From Strigamia acuminata (Eukaryota > Arthropoda > Chilopoda > Geophilomorpha > Linotaeniidae), in NCBI GenBank assembly GCA_949358305.1, contig OX442319.1, forward strand, positions 5,396,001 to 5,456,000: a stretch of DNA of 60,000 bases, in the 5' to 3' direction. The notes below the pieces were generated by a model that was not told the DNA's origin, did no database searches, and saw nothing but the letters and a program-made list of their open reading frames with translations. Positions 10,816 to 21,163 of this stretch are shown in pieces (the first letter of the stretch is position 1; the number at the start of each line of letters is the position of its first letter). Made by a program: the position numbers and the translations under genes.

Positions 10816-11091
10816 AATTAATTAATTATATTAAAGTTTACAGGGTTTTTTTTTACCTTTCGGATCATCCACAAGTCACTTTATGCCGAAAAATCATTAT
10901 TTTGACTTACAAATCATGCATAAAAATCTTTATTGATTACATGGAATGTATATTTAAACCTAAAAATCATTAATATTGCCAAGAGTATTGATGTTTTGCA
11001 TCATTTTTCATCTAAAATGCTTTATTCATGCCAAGCCCAAAAATACCAAAAATAATAAATTGAAAATAAAATGTTTAATTTCCCTCACTCT

Positions 11092-12375
11092 TTAGTCGAC
11101 GCTCAACTTTGATCTTTTACTGGTTCTGCAACACAAGTCTTCTTTTTCACAGTGGGGTTTTTCCACACTCTTCAGTCGACGCCTTTTTCTTTCGCCATCT
11201 TTACAGATCTCCATTGGTTCACACATCACTACCGGAAATTCAACAATCTCCTTTTTCAAAACCGATTTTGCCTCTAGATGCTCCACACAATATTTCTCCA
11301 ACTCCGACCACTCCAACTCCCAACTCAGCATTTTATTACGCGGATTATAAAGAACTGTATTCAAATCCAGCACCAACTCTTCCGACAAAGAATCCAACTG
11401 AGCATCGAACTCCCAATCAGTCTCCACAAACCGCTCGCAAGTCCCTCTAACGATGCAATGACACGACCCCGCAAAACCCTTAAACTCCCCGATCCCTTCC
11501 AACCGACCTGCCGTAGGATCGATCGAAAACGCGGTCAAATAACATTCGAGCGCCAACAACGACTGTCCACCGGCAAGCCAAGCTAAACTAAGCAAAATAT
11601 TGGCCAAATGAACTTCAAGTTCTCTCACACCCTGCTCTTCCACCCGAGCTATTTCCAAACTATTCAAATCAACCGTCAAACCCTTGACAAACATTTCGAT
11701 ACAAACCTCCCACAATTCACTGCCGAACCTCACAAACAACGAATGCAGAAAAATATAATAGTGCGCACTCGTTGAGAAAATCCGCGTCAACATCGTCGCT
11801 TTATCTCGCAACGAGTGCAAATCCACGTTGAGTTTGTACTGAACGTCTACCCACATTTCCATCAAACAATACGTGTATGAATAAGTGGTTTGCGACACCA
11901 AATCATTAACGAGGAAAATGTGTAGCACGCAAGCGGCAAAGGTTAATGCGGCATCGCTTTGCTTGAGAAGCCGATCTACAAAATCGATTGCTTGCTCGCA
12001 CGTGTAGGATGAGAGCATTTCGTGCGTTAATTTGTCGATCTGGCCTAACTGGAAGAGCAGTGTGAAGTGGATCTCTTTGATTTTGATGTTGGTTTTTAAA
12101 CGGGGGATTTTCATGCAACTCAAACACAATTTTAATGCGAAATCTTTGCTCTCCGTTTGCGACAAACGTTGTAATTCTGTGCATAAAACGTCACAATCCA
12201 TGTTCGCGCAGTAGTGGTCGAGATTGGAGTCGGTGTTCTCCGTTTTGTTCAGTAAATTTAACATTTCTTCGTGGGAGTTTTCATCGTCAGTGCAGTTGAA
12301 AGCGTGCCATGACTCGATCAATGATTTAATAGCTTTTTCTTGCGAGGTTTTGCCGTCTGACTGATCGTTTTCCAT
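11092..12375 (-). CDS. Rlf/ZNF292-N-terminal-like protein, 427 aa
   Basis: The start ATG lies in a good context (ACCATGG). The protein is alpha-helical in character, with family blocks AIDFVDRLL, FSTSAHYYIFLHSLF, CIEMFVKGL, ECYLTAFSIDPT and LSWELEWSELEKYC in the order seen in all members. The order of Cys-rich and helical blocks, C-I-E-(L/M)-x-V-K-(A/G)-L and the final W-x(4)-L-x(2)-x-C resemble the N-terminal helical region of vertebrate Rlf/ZNF292, but no zinc fingers follow. Compared with the fragment at 20.75-21.09 kb it lacks about 57 codons after LLNKTE, an in-frame internal deletion. The tail KRRRLKS...KRSKLS is basic and may act in nuclear import. Function is unknown. Confidence 0.75.
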   Translation of the reverse strand: MENDQSDGKTSQEKAIKSLIESWHAFNCTDDENSHEEMLNLLNKTENTDSNLDHYCANMDCDVLCTELQRLSQTESKDFALKLCLSCMKIPRLKTNIKIKEIHFTLLFQLGQIDKLTHEMLSSYTCEQAIDFVDRLLKQSDAALTFAACVLHIFLVNDLVSQTTYSYTYCLMEMWVDVQYKLNVDLHSLRDKATMLTRIFSTSAHYYIFLHSLFVRFGSELWEVCIEMFVKGLTVDLNSLEIARVEEQGVRELEVHLANILLSLAWLAGGQSLLALECYLTAFSIDPTAGRLEGIGEFKGFAGSCHCIVRGTCERFVETDWEFDAQLDSLSEELVLDLNTVLYNPRNKMLSWELEWSELEKYCVEHLEAKSVLKKEIVEFPVVMCEPMEICKDGERKRRRLKSVEKPHCEKEDLCCRTSKRSKLSVD

Positions 12376-12426
12376 GGTTTTCGAGTCGGTGTTGCGTTGT
12401 TCTGGGGACTGTGTTAGACTCGTGGT

Positions 12427-12490
12427 GTATATAATTGACAGAATTATTCAGACCGTCTTAAAGACGTTCAGAATACGTTTGGCAGACATA
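12427..12490 (-). promoter_or_regulatory. Diverged family promoter box
   Basis: A TATA-like GTATATAATT, then ACGTTCAGAATACGTTTGGC, lies 52-115 bp upstream of the ATG. It is the weakest match to the ACGT-rich box found upstream of the other members. Confidence 0.45.
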
Positions 12491-12889
12491 ATTTCTGCCG
12501 AGTAGTCAATTTATTTTATGTTGTTGGGAATTGCAACCACAGATGGAAGCATAATACATACTCGAGATTTTTAAGTCATCAGTCATAAATGTGTAGAATT
12601 CTTTTCTTCTATTTTTGCTGTTATGTCATTTTTTGTTTCGTTGTTTTGTATGTGTCATCAATAACCAAAACAACTGGGCATTTCAAAGAAATGTTATATA
12701 CTAGATGTCGTTCCATTGGTCGATCCAGTTTACTGGTGTAGTGATCCGGAAAACTAGACCCAAACACTAGAAATGCATTGCAATAATAATTACAATAATT
12801 AATTAATTAATTAATTACAATAATAAAATTAAGTGTTAATATTTGAAAAGTTTAAAATTTTATTTTAAAACGAGCACCACTTGTGTAAA

Positions 12890-13350
12890 TGGTCAATTAC
12901 TGACCACTTACTGACATTTACTGCCATTTACTGACCATTCTCTCAGTGTCTATCTCTATATATGAATACTCTCGGTTTAAACGGAAAAGTCGGATAAACA
13001 AAATGTAAGATTTCGGTTTCGGTAACTAATAAACCTTGTGGCAATATTGAAATTTTTATGTTATAGCAAGCAACAATGTGTTGCCGGTCGATAGCAGGTG
13101 CTGAATGAACTGTACATTCATTCTCCACAGTGTCTTTATATACCCGAAATGCTCGGGTAAACTGAAAACCTGGTAATTTAATTTGGGAAGCAATATTTAG
13201 TATTTTAACATTTTAAATTTTTATTTCAAAATGAGCAACACTGTGTTTGGTTGACAACATGTGCTCTATGAGGCCAATGTCTGTACACAAATATTCTTGG
13301 TATATCGAAAACCCGGGATAGTCGGCTAAACGGAAAAACCTACTTTGGTT
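12890..13350. repeat. Three diverged tandem units of about 165 bp
   Basis: Related blocks near 12945-12998, 13128-13171 and 13281-13350 each pair a TATATAC/TCGAAAAC-like stretch with C(T)CGGGTAAAC and AACGGAAAA. A single related unit follows the family genes at 30530 and 42110. No gene is seen in 12500-13390 otherwise. Confidence 0.5.
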
Positions 13351-13393
13351 GTACTCCGCAGCCACAAAAACTTAGTTTAAATAAAAAATGTTT

Positions 13394-14788
13394 TTAATTT
13401 TTATCAATTTTTCGTCTACGCTTACCCTTGATCTTTCTTCTTTCACCATTTATACACATCTTCACTGGTACTATTGGACCATTAAAAATCTTAATTTTCG
13501 GAGCTGATTTAGTCTCCAGATGCTCCACACAATATTTCTCCAGCTCCGACCACTCCAACTCCCAACTCAGCATTTTATTCCGCGGCTTATAAAGAACTAT
13601 GGTCAAATCCTCCAACAACTCTTCCGGCAAATTATCCAACTGAGCATCGACATCCCGATCCTTCCCAACAAACACCCCGCACGATCCTCTCACGATGCAA
13701 TGACACGACCCCGCAAAACCCTTAAACTCCCCCATTCCTTTCAACCGATCTGCCGAAGGATCGATTGAAAACGCGCTCAAATAACATTCGCGGACCAACA
13801 GCGACTTCCCGCCGCAAATCCAACCCAAACAAAGAAAAACGTTAGCCAAATTAACCTCAATTTCCCTCACATCTAGCCCCACAACTCCAGCACTTTCCAA
13901 ACTATTCAAATCAATCGCCAACCCCTTCACACACATCTCGATACACACTTGCAGCAACTCGCTCCCGAACCACGCAAACAACGCCCGCATCAGAATGTAA
14001 TAGTGAGCACTCATTGAGAACACCCGCGACAACATCGTCACCTTATCACGCAACAAACGCAAATCCACGACGAGTTTGTACTGAACATCGACCCACATTT
14101 GCACCAAACAATGCGTGTATGAATACGTGGGTAGCCGTGCTAAATCGTTAACGAGGAAAATCTGTATGACGCAAGCGGCGAATGGGAATACGTAAGCGGC
14201 ATTGCTGTACGTGAGAAGCCGGTCGACAAAATCGATCGCTTCTTCGCACGTGTACGAAGAAAGCATTTCGTGCGTTAATTTGTCGATCTGGCATAATAGG
14301 AAGAGCAATGCGAAGTATATTTCTTTGATTTTTGCATTGTTTTTCAACCGGGGGGTGTTTAAAGAACTCAAGCACAATTTAAACGCGAAATCTTTGCACT
14401 TACTTTGCGACAAACGTTGCAGTTGCGTGCATAGAACGTCGCAATCGATGTTCGCGGAGTAATGGTCGAAATTGGAGCCGATGATTAGTTGTAAGGGTGA
14501 AAGGTACCATGGATTGATGATGGATGATTCGATGAGGGCGGAAATTAAGCGCACGTTTTGTGGAGATGACGAGAGAGTGCGCAGTTTTTCTTGCATAACA
14601 CGAGTTAGATTGAGTCGCAATAGTGGACGGATGTCTTGCCAATTGATCTTTAGAAGTAATTTCTCAGTTTTGTTCAGTAAATTTAATATTTCGTCTTCGC
14701 TGGAGCTGAAAGTGTGCCATGAGACGATCAGTGATTTAATATCGTTTTCATCCGAGATTTTGTAGTGGAATTGATCGTTTTGACACAT
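13394..14788 (-). CDS. Rlf-like family protein, type A, 464 aa
   Basis: The intact ORF starts MCQNDQ. Blocks in order are: helical N-terminal part with SLIVSWHTF; PLLRLNLTRVMQEKLRTLS; LISALIES; CDVLCTQLQRLSQ; AIDFVDRLL; FAACVIQIFLVNDLA; FSMSAHYYI; VCIEMCVKGLAIDLNSLE; ECYLSAFSIDPSADRL; LSWELEWSELEKYC; and a Lys/Arg-rich tail (RRKIKGKRRRKI). The block order resembles the Rlf/ZNF292 N-terminal region; the zinc fingers are absent. It is the left partner of a head-to-head pair with the type B copy at 20014, separated by about 575 bp once the copia insertion is removed. The inverted duplicate is 29186-30447, which is broken, so this is the only open type A copy here. Confidence 0.8.
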   Translation of the reverse strand: MCQNDQFHYKISDENDIKSLIVSWHTFSSSEDEILNLLNKTEKLLLKINWQDIRPLLRLNLTRVMQEKLRTLSSSPQNVRLISALIESSIINPWYLSPLQLIIGSNFDHYSANIDCDVLCTQLQRLSQSKCKDFAFKLCLSSLNTPRLKNNAKIKEIYFALLFLLCQIDKLTHEMLSSYTCEEAIDFVDRLLTYSNAAYVFPFAACVIQIFLVNDLARLPTYSYTHCLVQMWVDVQYKLVVDLRLLRDKVTMLSRVFSMSAHYYILMRALFAWFGSELLQVCIEMCVKGLAIDLNSLESAGVVGLDVREIEVNLANVFLCLGWICGGKSLLVRECYLSAFSIDPSADRLKGMGEFKGFAGSCHCIVRGSCGVFVGKDRDVDAQLDNLPEELLEDLTIVLYKPRNKMLSWELEWSELEKYCVEHLETKSAPKIKIFNGPIVPVKMCINGERRKIKGKRRRKIDKN

Positions 14789-14872
14789 TTTGGTGTTTAT
14801 GTTACATACGTTGTGATTATGTATAAACTTTCATAATTAAACCATACGTTCTTACACTATGATTGTACTATT

Positions 14873-14919
14873 ATATACTAGACGTCACTAAAACGTTCTG
14901 ATCACGTTCGGCAAACGTA
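14873..14919 (-). promoter_or_regulatory. Family promoter box, type A
   Basis: On the plus strand it reads TATATACTAGACGTCACTAA, then AACGTTCTGATCACGTTC and GGCAAACGT. The TATA-like sequence lies about 87 bp upstream of the ATG. The same box and spacing precede the type A copy at 29186. Confidence 0.65.
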
Positions 14920-15307
14920 CAGGTAATTTCTGCTGACAAGTTGAAACAAGTTTAAGTCAATAAATATAAAAAGTGCGAAAAATTAAACATTTTATTTTCA
15001 ATATTTTATTTTTGTTATTTTTAGGCTTGGCATGAATAAAACATTTTATAGATGAAAAATTATCCCGAAAAATAAAGACTCCTGGCAATATTATTGATTC
15101 TCAGGCATAAATATACATTCTATGTGATCAATAAAGATTTTTATGCATTTTCCATTGTGTTTTGCGCAAACAATCCCCCACTGTCTCGCGCCATTATTTA
15201 TTTGCATCGTCACAGATTATCTGCGACGACATTGCCACGTGGCACCCACAATGCACAGCGGTCAGCCCAATGACACGTTCCGGTTACGTCTACCAAACGT
15301 TGGTATA

Positions 15308-15465
15308 TGTTGGATGTAAGGTGATTGAGTGTGTTGAGAATAACGGACAAGGTGTTAACGTTAACGTGGTTAAACAGGAAGTGGTTCCCTTAAAGTTTAT
15401 TACGTATTTATACACAAGGCGCTAGGTGGCGCTTATTAATAATGACATCATAGGACATCCCAACA
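15308..15465 (-). repeat. Copia 3' LTR
   Basis: Ends are TGTTGG...CCAACA. The adjacent purine-rich tract on the minus strand (AAGTGTGGGAG, 15466-15476) fits a polypurine primer. Confidence 0.92.
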
Positions 15466-15536
15466 CTCCCACACTTTGATGACATAATGCAAAATACAAC
15501 AACAAACAGTTTCAAATATGGTATACAAAAACAAAA

Positions 15537-18266
15537 TTAATTTAACAATCCCATTTTCCTTGTACACCATTGATGTTTTCCTTTTGTTAGTCCCTTGGTT
15601 AGAATATCAGCGATCATCTCCTCAGTCCCAATAAACTTGACGATAATATGTCCATTTTTTATGACTTCCCGGATGAAATGATGCTTAATATCAATATGCT
15701 TGGTCCTGGAGTGGTACACAGCATTCTTTGACAATCTGAGTGCACTCTGGTTATCCGAATGAACAACAATTGGCACTTTGCATTCGTTGGGTTTCAATTC
15801 TTGAATGGCTCGTCGCAACCAAATAGCTTCTTTAGACGCCATCGATACAGACATGTATTCCGCTTCTGTAGTTGACTCAGCAACAGTTGGTTGTTTCTTA
15901 CTGGACCAGCTGATTGCCCCACCAGCTGCCATGAAAAGGTATCCCGTTGTCGACCTCCTCGTATCAAGACATCCAGCGTGATCGGCATCTGCATAACCAA
16001 CGACCGTTGAACTTTTCGAAGTTCCGTACACCAGTTTCGTGTTGATCGTTCCTTGCAAATATCGCATGATCCGCTTCACTGCAATCCAATGGAGAGGTCC
16101 AAAATTAGAATTGAATTTACTGACCACTCCCACAGCTTGTGCAATGTCCGGTCTTGTTGCTTGTGCTGCATAAAGTAAACTTCCGACTGCCTCTTGATAA
16201 GGTATCTTGCTCATCTCCGCCCTTTCTGTAGCAGTCTTCGGCGCCATTAAGTTGGTGAGCTTCAGGCTTGGGTCCGTTGGTGTTGGGGTCGGCTTGCAAT
16301 CCGGCATATCAAATCGTTTCAGCACCCGCTTGATGTATTCCGACTGGTCCAAACTGATCGTCCCAAGCTTCCGGTCTCTGGTGAATCTTATGCCAAGACA
16401 GTAATGAGCTTCGCCAAAATCCTTCATCTCAAACTTTGATGAAAGTTGTCCTTTTGTCCTGCGCTTCAATTCCGAACTGCTAGAGAAAATAAGCAAGTCA
16501 TCGACATAAACAGCAACAATTATAATTCCACATTTATCTTGTAAAAAATAAACACAATTGTCAAAATCCGAGCGTGTCAAGCCAATTTCAATCAAGCCCT
16601 TGTCAAGGAGCTCATACCATGCCCGCCCGACCTGTTTAAGTCCATACAACGCCTTTTTTAATCGACAATATTTCGCCTTGCCAAGTAATTTTTCAAGTCC
16701 TTCAGGCAGCGTCATATAAATTTCCTCCTTCAATTCACCGTGCAAAAAGGCAGTCACAGCGTCCATCTGGTCGATTTCCCATCCATTAGCAGCAGCCATC
16801 GCCAAAAGGAGCCGTAAAGTCGTGTATTTGACCATCGGCGAAAACGTCTCGTCGTAGTCAATTCCGCCCACTTGTGAGCATCCACGCGCTACCAAACGCG
16901 CTTTGTATCGCTCAAGGTTCCCATCTGCTGTTCGTTTAATGCAGAAAACCCAGCGACAAGTAATGGGCTTGCGCCCAGGCGGCAAATCAGCGAGTTCCCA
17001 AGTTTTACACTTGTCAAGTGCGTCCAGTTCCTGCAAAACGGCCTGTTTCCATTCGTCTGCATCAGGGCGTTGCATGGCCTCACTGTACGTGTTGGGATCG
17101 TCCCCACACTGTTCCATTGCCGTGTAAAGGGCGTAGTGATCCGCCCAACGCTTCGGAGCTCCGCAGTTGCGTGGTGGGTTGCGTCGTAACTGCTGCGGTG
17201 CATGCTCGTCTGCCACTGCGCCGTCGTCCTCGTCCTCAGAGTCGGTGATAATGTCAATGGCATCTGCGTCCACAATCGATTCATCTGGAACAATAATTTC
17301 AACAATGTCCTCAGCAATGTTTTCACCAATGTTCTCAGCATTTGTAGCATCAGCAATGTTCTCAGCATTCGCAGCATCAACAATGTTCTCAGCATTTGTA
17401 ACATCAACCGCACCAGCGTTTGTTGGCGTCAAAATATCGCCATCGCTCCGAATCGTTTCTACAAAAGTAAAGAAAGGATTAGTAAATTGGTCAAAATTAA
17501 CATTTGATCTGCCGCTTGTGCTTTCGTCAAACACAACGTCACGCGATATTGTTATCTTTCTGGATGTGGTGTCAATCAGCCGGTAACCTTTCGTCGCTTC
17601 ACAATACCCCAAAAAAGTCAATCTTTCACTTTTAGCACTCCATTTCCGGCGCTTTTCCTTTGGTATGTGAGCATGTGCAATGCACCCAAAAGTCCGTAGT
17701 CTGCTAATGTCCGGTATTACACCACTCCATGCCTCCTCGGGAGTTTTATCTGGAACTGCTGCTGTTGGCGAACGATTCTTCAAATATGTTGCTGTTATGA
17801 TGGCTTCTCCCCAATACTGGTTGCCAAGCGACGCGTCCTGCAACATCGATCTCGCCTTCTCCACCAGAGTTCTGTTCGTCCTTTCCGCCACCGAGTTTTG
17901 TTGAGGCGTATATGGCACCGTCAGCTCGTGGACAATTCCATGTTGTTTCATGTAGTCCTTAAATTCCGTCGCGACGTATTCCGTGCCATTATCCGATCGA
18001 AGTCGTTTTATCGTTTGTCCTGTCTGCTTTTCAACGAGCGCCTTGAATTCCTTGAATCTGTGAAATACTTCATTTTTATGTTTTAACAAATACACAAAAG
18101 TTTTCCTCGAATGGTCGTCAATGAACGTTAAAAAATATCTTGCTCCGCCCATTGTTGCTTCCGCCATCGCACCACACACGTCAGTGTGCACAAGTTCAAG
18201 TTTTTCGTCCGAACGTGGTGTTTTACTACTAGGAAAGGGCATACGGTGTGGTTCCCTTTCAAACAT
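15537..18266 (-). CDS. Copia pol: integrase, reverse transcriptase, RNase H
   Basis: The 909-codon open frame runs from the integrase core to the end of RNase H. The integrase Asp/Asp/Glu region shows FIDDHS, then RSDNGTEY, then QQNSVAERTNRT within the first 140 residues. The copia-type RT has KARLVARG, AFLHGELKEEIYM and the catalytic YVDD near residue 586. RNase H has YADADHAG near residue 756 and AESTTEAEY near 792, and the frame ends at TKHIDIKHHFI and MGLLN. It copies RNA to DNA and integrates it. The frame is displaced by one nucleotide from the upstream gag/protease frame near 18255, so a full polyprotein could not be made by simple translation. Confidence 0.92.
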   Translation of the reverse strand: MFEREPHRMPFPSSKTPRSDEKLELVHTDVCGAMAEATMGGARYFLTFIDDHSRKTFVYLLKHKNEVFHRFKEFKALVEKQTGQTIKRLRSDNGTEYVATEFKDYMKQHGIVHELTVPYTPQQNSVAERTNRTLVEKARSMLQDASLGNQYWGEAIITATYLKNRSPTAAVPDKTPEEAWSGVIPDISRLRTFGCIAHAHIPKEKRRKWSAKSERLTFLGYCEATKGYRLIDTTSRKITISRDVVFDESTSGRSNVNFDQFTNPFFTFVETIRSDGDILTPTNAGAVDVTNAENIVDAANAENIADATNAENIGENIAEDIVEIIVPDESIVDADAIDIITDSEDEDDGAVADEHAPQQLRRNPPRNCGAPKRWADHYALYTAMEQCGDDPNTYSEAMQRPDADEWKQAVLQELDALDKCKTWELADLPPGRKPITCRWVFCIKRTADGNLERYKARLVARGCSQVGGIDYDETFSPMVKYTTLRLLLAMAAANGWEIDQMDAVTAFLHGELKEEIYMTLPEGLEKLLGKAKYCRLKKALYGLKQVGRAWYELLDKGLIEIGLTRSDFDNCVYFLQDKCGIIIVAVYVDDLLIFSSSSELKRRTKGQLSSKFEMKDFGEAHYCLGIRFTRDRKLGTISLDQSEYIKRVLKRFDMPDCKPTPTPTDPSLKLTNLMAPKTATERAEMSKIPYQEAVGSLLYAAQATRPDIAQAVGVVSKFNSNFGPLHWIAVKRIMRYLQGTINTKLVYGTSKSSTVVGYADADHAGCLDTRRSTTGYLFMAAGGAISWSSKKQPTVAESTTEAEYMSVSMASKEAIWLRRAIQELKPNECKVPIVVHSDNQSALRLSKNAVYHSRTKHIDIKHHFIREVIKNGHIIVKFIGTEEMIADILTKGLTKGKHQWCTRKMGLLN

Positions 18267-19622
18267 GAGTCACACACTTTAATTGAGTCTTCTTTCTTGC
18301 CAGAAATGTCCAAACCGTTTACCATACCCCGCAAAATTTTCATTCCGCTGTCGCTCAAATGTCCAAGTCGTTTGTGCCATATTTCGTTGCTTACGCCACT
18401 TGCAGGAGTTGCACATTTCAGAGCTCGTCCGCCCTTTTCAGTGGTCACAACATCCAAACGATACAGTTCATCATGGCGACTCGGCCAGCCTATTATTGTA
18501 ACACCATACTTGCGTATCTCGCATTTTCCGTCCCGAAATCATATTTCCGCTCCATTCTTTTCCATTTGCCGCACAGACAACAAATTCGCATCTAGACCTG
18601 GTACAAAATAAACATCCGGAAATGCCACCTTTTCAGGCTTTCCATTAACCCGCACAACCAGTTCTACAGTTCCAGTATGCTCTGCGTGAAGCACACCACC
18701 GTTTGCAGTGTTCACCACTATTTTCGATGCATTTATTAAATTACCAAATTGTCCGCGTTGCGGGGACATATGTCGCGATGCCCCAGAATCCACAATCCAA
18801 TCCGTATCTGAAGACTTCGACATCAGCGCTGCAACCGAGACCGTGGCAACGTACGTCTTGTTCGTCAAATTATTCTTGTCTTCTTCCTTTTTCGAGCTCT
18901 TGGGCATTTTCACCCGACAATCCACTCGTTTGTGGCCAAGTTTGTGGCACCTATGGCATTTTATTCGCGATATATCGTTACCCTCATTCCGTTGAAACCG
19001 TCCTGAATATCCCGTGCTCGAGCTGAATGCGGCGCTGTTGATTTCCTTCTCTCAGCGTTGCGCCTCCCGCAGAAGGCTCACCTTGACATATTCCGCCGTG
19101 ATGTCAGTCCCACAATCTTCCAGCGCCATAATCATCGGCTTGAATTCCTCCGGTAACGTTGCGAGTAGCATCGCCGCCATCATCTTGTCGTCTACCTTGT
19201 AGTTGATGTCCGTCAACTGCTGGCCAATGGTCACTTTCCTACCAATATATTCGGCCATATCCTTGCACTCGGTATATTTTATGTTATTTTATGTCTGTTA
19301 AAAGAGAAACTTGGCTTCCCAAACTTTTACTCTGGTAAAGTTTTGTCAAATTATCCCACGCCTCTTTTGCAGTGTCAAAACCACGCACTTCTTGATATAT
19401 ATGTTCCTGGACTCCAAGTGCAATTGTAGCCAGTGCGAGGCGACTCTTTGTGGCGTCGACTTTCTTCCCACCAACATAATCCCACAAACCTTCACGTACA
19501 AGCTGCATTTCCATGGCGAATTTCCAATTGTTAAAGTTGGAAATTCCCTCTAACTTCTTCAAATGGTGCAAATGATGAGTTGTGTGGCCACTTCCCGTTG
19601 CTACTGGTGCTTGTTCAGCCAT
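18128..19622 (-). pseudogene. Copia gag-protease region, broken
   Basis: The start at 19622 (MAEQAPVATG) opens a Gag with the copia LEGISNFNNWKFAME block. The frame shifts near 19275, where a 10-bp tandem duplication (ACATAAAATA twice) is visible. In-frame TGA stops occur at 19050-19052 and 18539-18541. A CCHC knuckle (CHRCHKLGHKRVDC, about 18930-18970), the protease motif DSGASRHM (about 18790) and the pre-integrase block WHKRLGHLSDSGMK follow. A second shift near 18255 leads into pol. Confidence 0.88.
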
Positions 19623-19770
19623 ATTGATCAGTTTCCGGCCCTAAAAGTTCCTTACAACGTGGTCGCACGAAAAATCTCTCAAAAACACAATTTTTCCAAA
19701 AAAGTTAGATTCTGGCACGATTAATGCCAAATACAATGTTGCAGCTACTTCCCTGTGCAGTTACAGCGTT

Positions 19771-19785
19771 CCTAGGCCCATAACC
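19771..19785 (-). other. Copia primer-binding site
   Basis: Directly downstream of the 5' LTR the minus strand reads GGTTATGGGCCTAGG. It resembles the internal initiator-tRNA-Met fragment site known for Drosophila copia, with one difference near the end. Confidence 0.8.
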
Positions 19786-19943
19786 TGTTGGATGTAAGGT
19801 GATTGAGTGTGTTGAGAATAACGGACAAGGTGTTAACGTTAACGTGGTTAAACAGGAAGTGGTTCCCTTAAAGTTTATTACGTATTTATACACAAGGCGC
19901 TAGGTGGCGCTTATTAATAATGACATCATAGGACATCCCAACA
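19786..19943 (-). repeat. Copia 5' LTR
   Basis: This looks identical to 15308-15465. It contains the palindrome GTTAACGTTAAC. Confidence 0.92.
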
Positions 19944-20013
19944 GTATACATACAACGTGTCAACATAGATAATCAGAGTTCTGACTACACGCCGCAACAC
20001 CAACATGATAACC

Positions 20014-20589
20014 ATGGAATCCCCCGGCAAAACCGGCAAATCCGACAAAACCTCGGATGAAAACGATATTAACGCATTCATCGGGTCGTGGCTCGCTCTC
20101 AGACACACTAAAGAAGAAAACGCCGACGAAGAAATACTACTTTTACTGGACGAAACGGAAAAATCAGTTCGAACAATGGATTGGCAAGACATACATCCAC
20201 TATTGCGTCTCCGTCTGCGTCGCGCTATTCGCGACTGTCTACGAACTTGCACGTCATCTCCGCAAAGCGTGCGTCTAATTTCCGCGCTTATCGAATTATC
20301 CGTCATCGATTCGTGGTACGAAACGCCCTTAGCGATGATTTTAAGCGGCAACACCGAATCCAACCTCGACCACTACTGCGGGAACATTAATTGCGACGTT
20401 TTATGGACGCAACTGGATCGTTTGTCGCATAATAATTGCAAAGATTACGCGTTGAAATTGTGCGCGAGTTGCATGAACATCCCCTGGCTGAAAGAGGATC
20501 CAAAAATCAAAGACTTGTACTTCACACTGCTGTTTGAATTGGGTCGGATCGAACTTTTAGCGCAGGAATTGATTGTCGATCTGGTCTAA
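20014..20589 (+). pseudogene. Rlf-like type B copy, truncated at inversion
   Basis: The 5' half matches the open type B genes: MES start in ACCATGG context, ALRHTKEENADEE, LISALIELSVIDSWYE, CDVLWTQLDRLS and LYFTLLFELGRIELLAQEL. At about 20572 the sequence switches to the reverse complement of another member, giving a false stop at 20589. An ATG at 20005 exists, but the conserved start is 20014. The copia insertion lies 57 bp upstream of the 20005 ATG. Confidence 0.85.
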
Positions 20590-21088
20590 TTGGAAGAGCA
20601 GTGTGAAGTAAGTCTCTTTGATTTTTGCATTCTTTTTCAACCGGCGGATTTTCATGCAACTCAAACACAATTTCTAACGCGAAATCTTTACAATTACTTT
20701 GCGACAAACGTTGCAATTGCGTCCATAAAACGTCGCGATTAATGTTTGCGCATTAATGGTCGAGATTGGAGTCGGTGTCGTCGCTGAGGAGCATTTCTAA
20801 GGGTGAATGGTACCACGGATTTGTGAGGGATGACTCGATGAGCGCGGAAATTAAGCGCACGCTTTGTGTAAATGATGAGAAAGTGCGCAGTCGTTTTTGC
20901 ATAGCACGAGTTAGACGGATGTCTTGCGTATCGATGTTTAGGACTGATTTCTCCGTTTCGTTTAGTAAATTTAACATTTCTTCGTGGGTGTTTTCATCGT
21001 CAGTGAAGTTGAAAGCGTGCCATGACTCGATCAATGATTTAATAGCTTTTTCTTGCGAGGTTTTGCTGTCTGACTGATCGTTTTCCAT
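20575..21088 (-). pseudogene. Rlf-like family 5' fragment (MENDQ type)
   Basis: It reads from MENDQSDSKTSQEK at 21088 through LLNETEKSVLNIDTQDI and LISALIESSLTNPWY. A stop replaces Tyr in the DHYCAN block (about 20753), and a frameshift follows near 20670. It ends at the inversion junction at about 20574. It keeps the roughly 57-codon block that 11092-12375 lacks. Confidence 0.75.
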
Positions 21089-21163
21089 GGTTTTCGAGTC
21101 GGTGTTGCGTCGTTCTGTATGGAGGACTGTTAGACTCATGGTGTATATAATTGGCAGAATTAT

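Larger units (their letters stand above)
15303..19948 (-). mobile_element. Ty1/copia retrotransposon in a shared promoter
   Basis: LTRs (15308-15465 and 19786-19943, 158 bp each) look identical and are flanked by a perfect 5-bp target duplication GTATA (15303-15307, 19944-19948). The element is 4636 bp and transcribed leftward. It splits the roughly 575-bp spacer of a divergent family gene pair; the uninterrupted equivalent is 34441-34447. Coding capacity is damaged by frameshifts and stops despite the identical LTRs, so it is either recent with quick damage or was mobilised in trans. Confidence 0.93.

Noticed and set aside
14472-14765. Plus-strand ORFs opposite family genes, also at 29209 and 34346
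   Set aside because: They recur opposite every copy as antisense shadows of the conserved coding frame.
16889-17586. Several overlapping frames on both strands within copia pol
   Set aside because: They cover the variable linker between integrase and RT, which contains an Asn/Ala/Asp-rich repeat; the minus-strand pol frame explains them.
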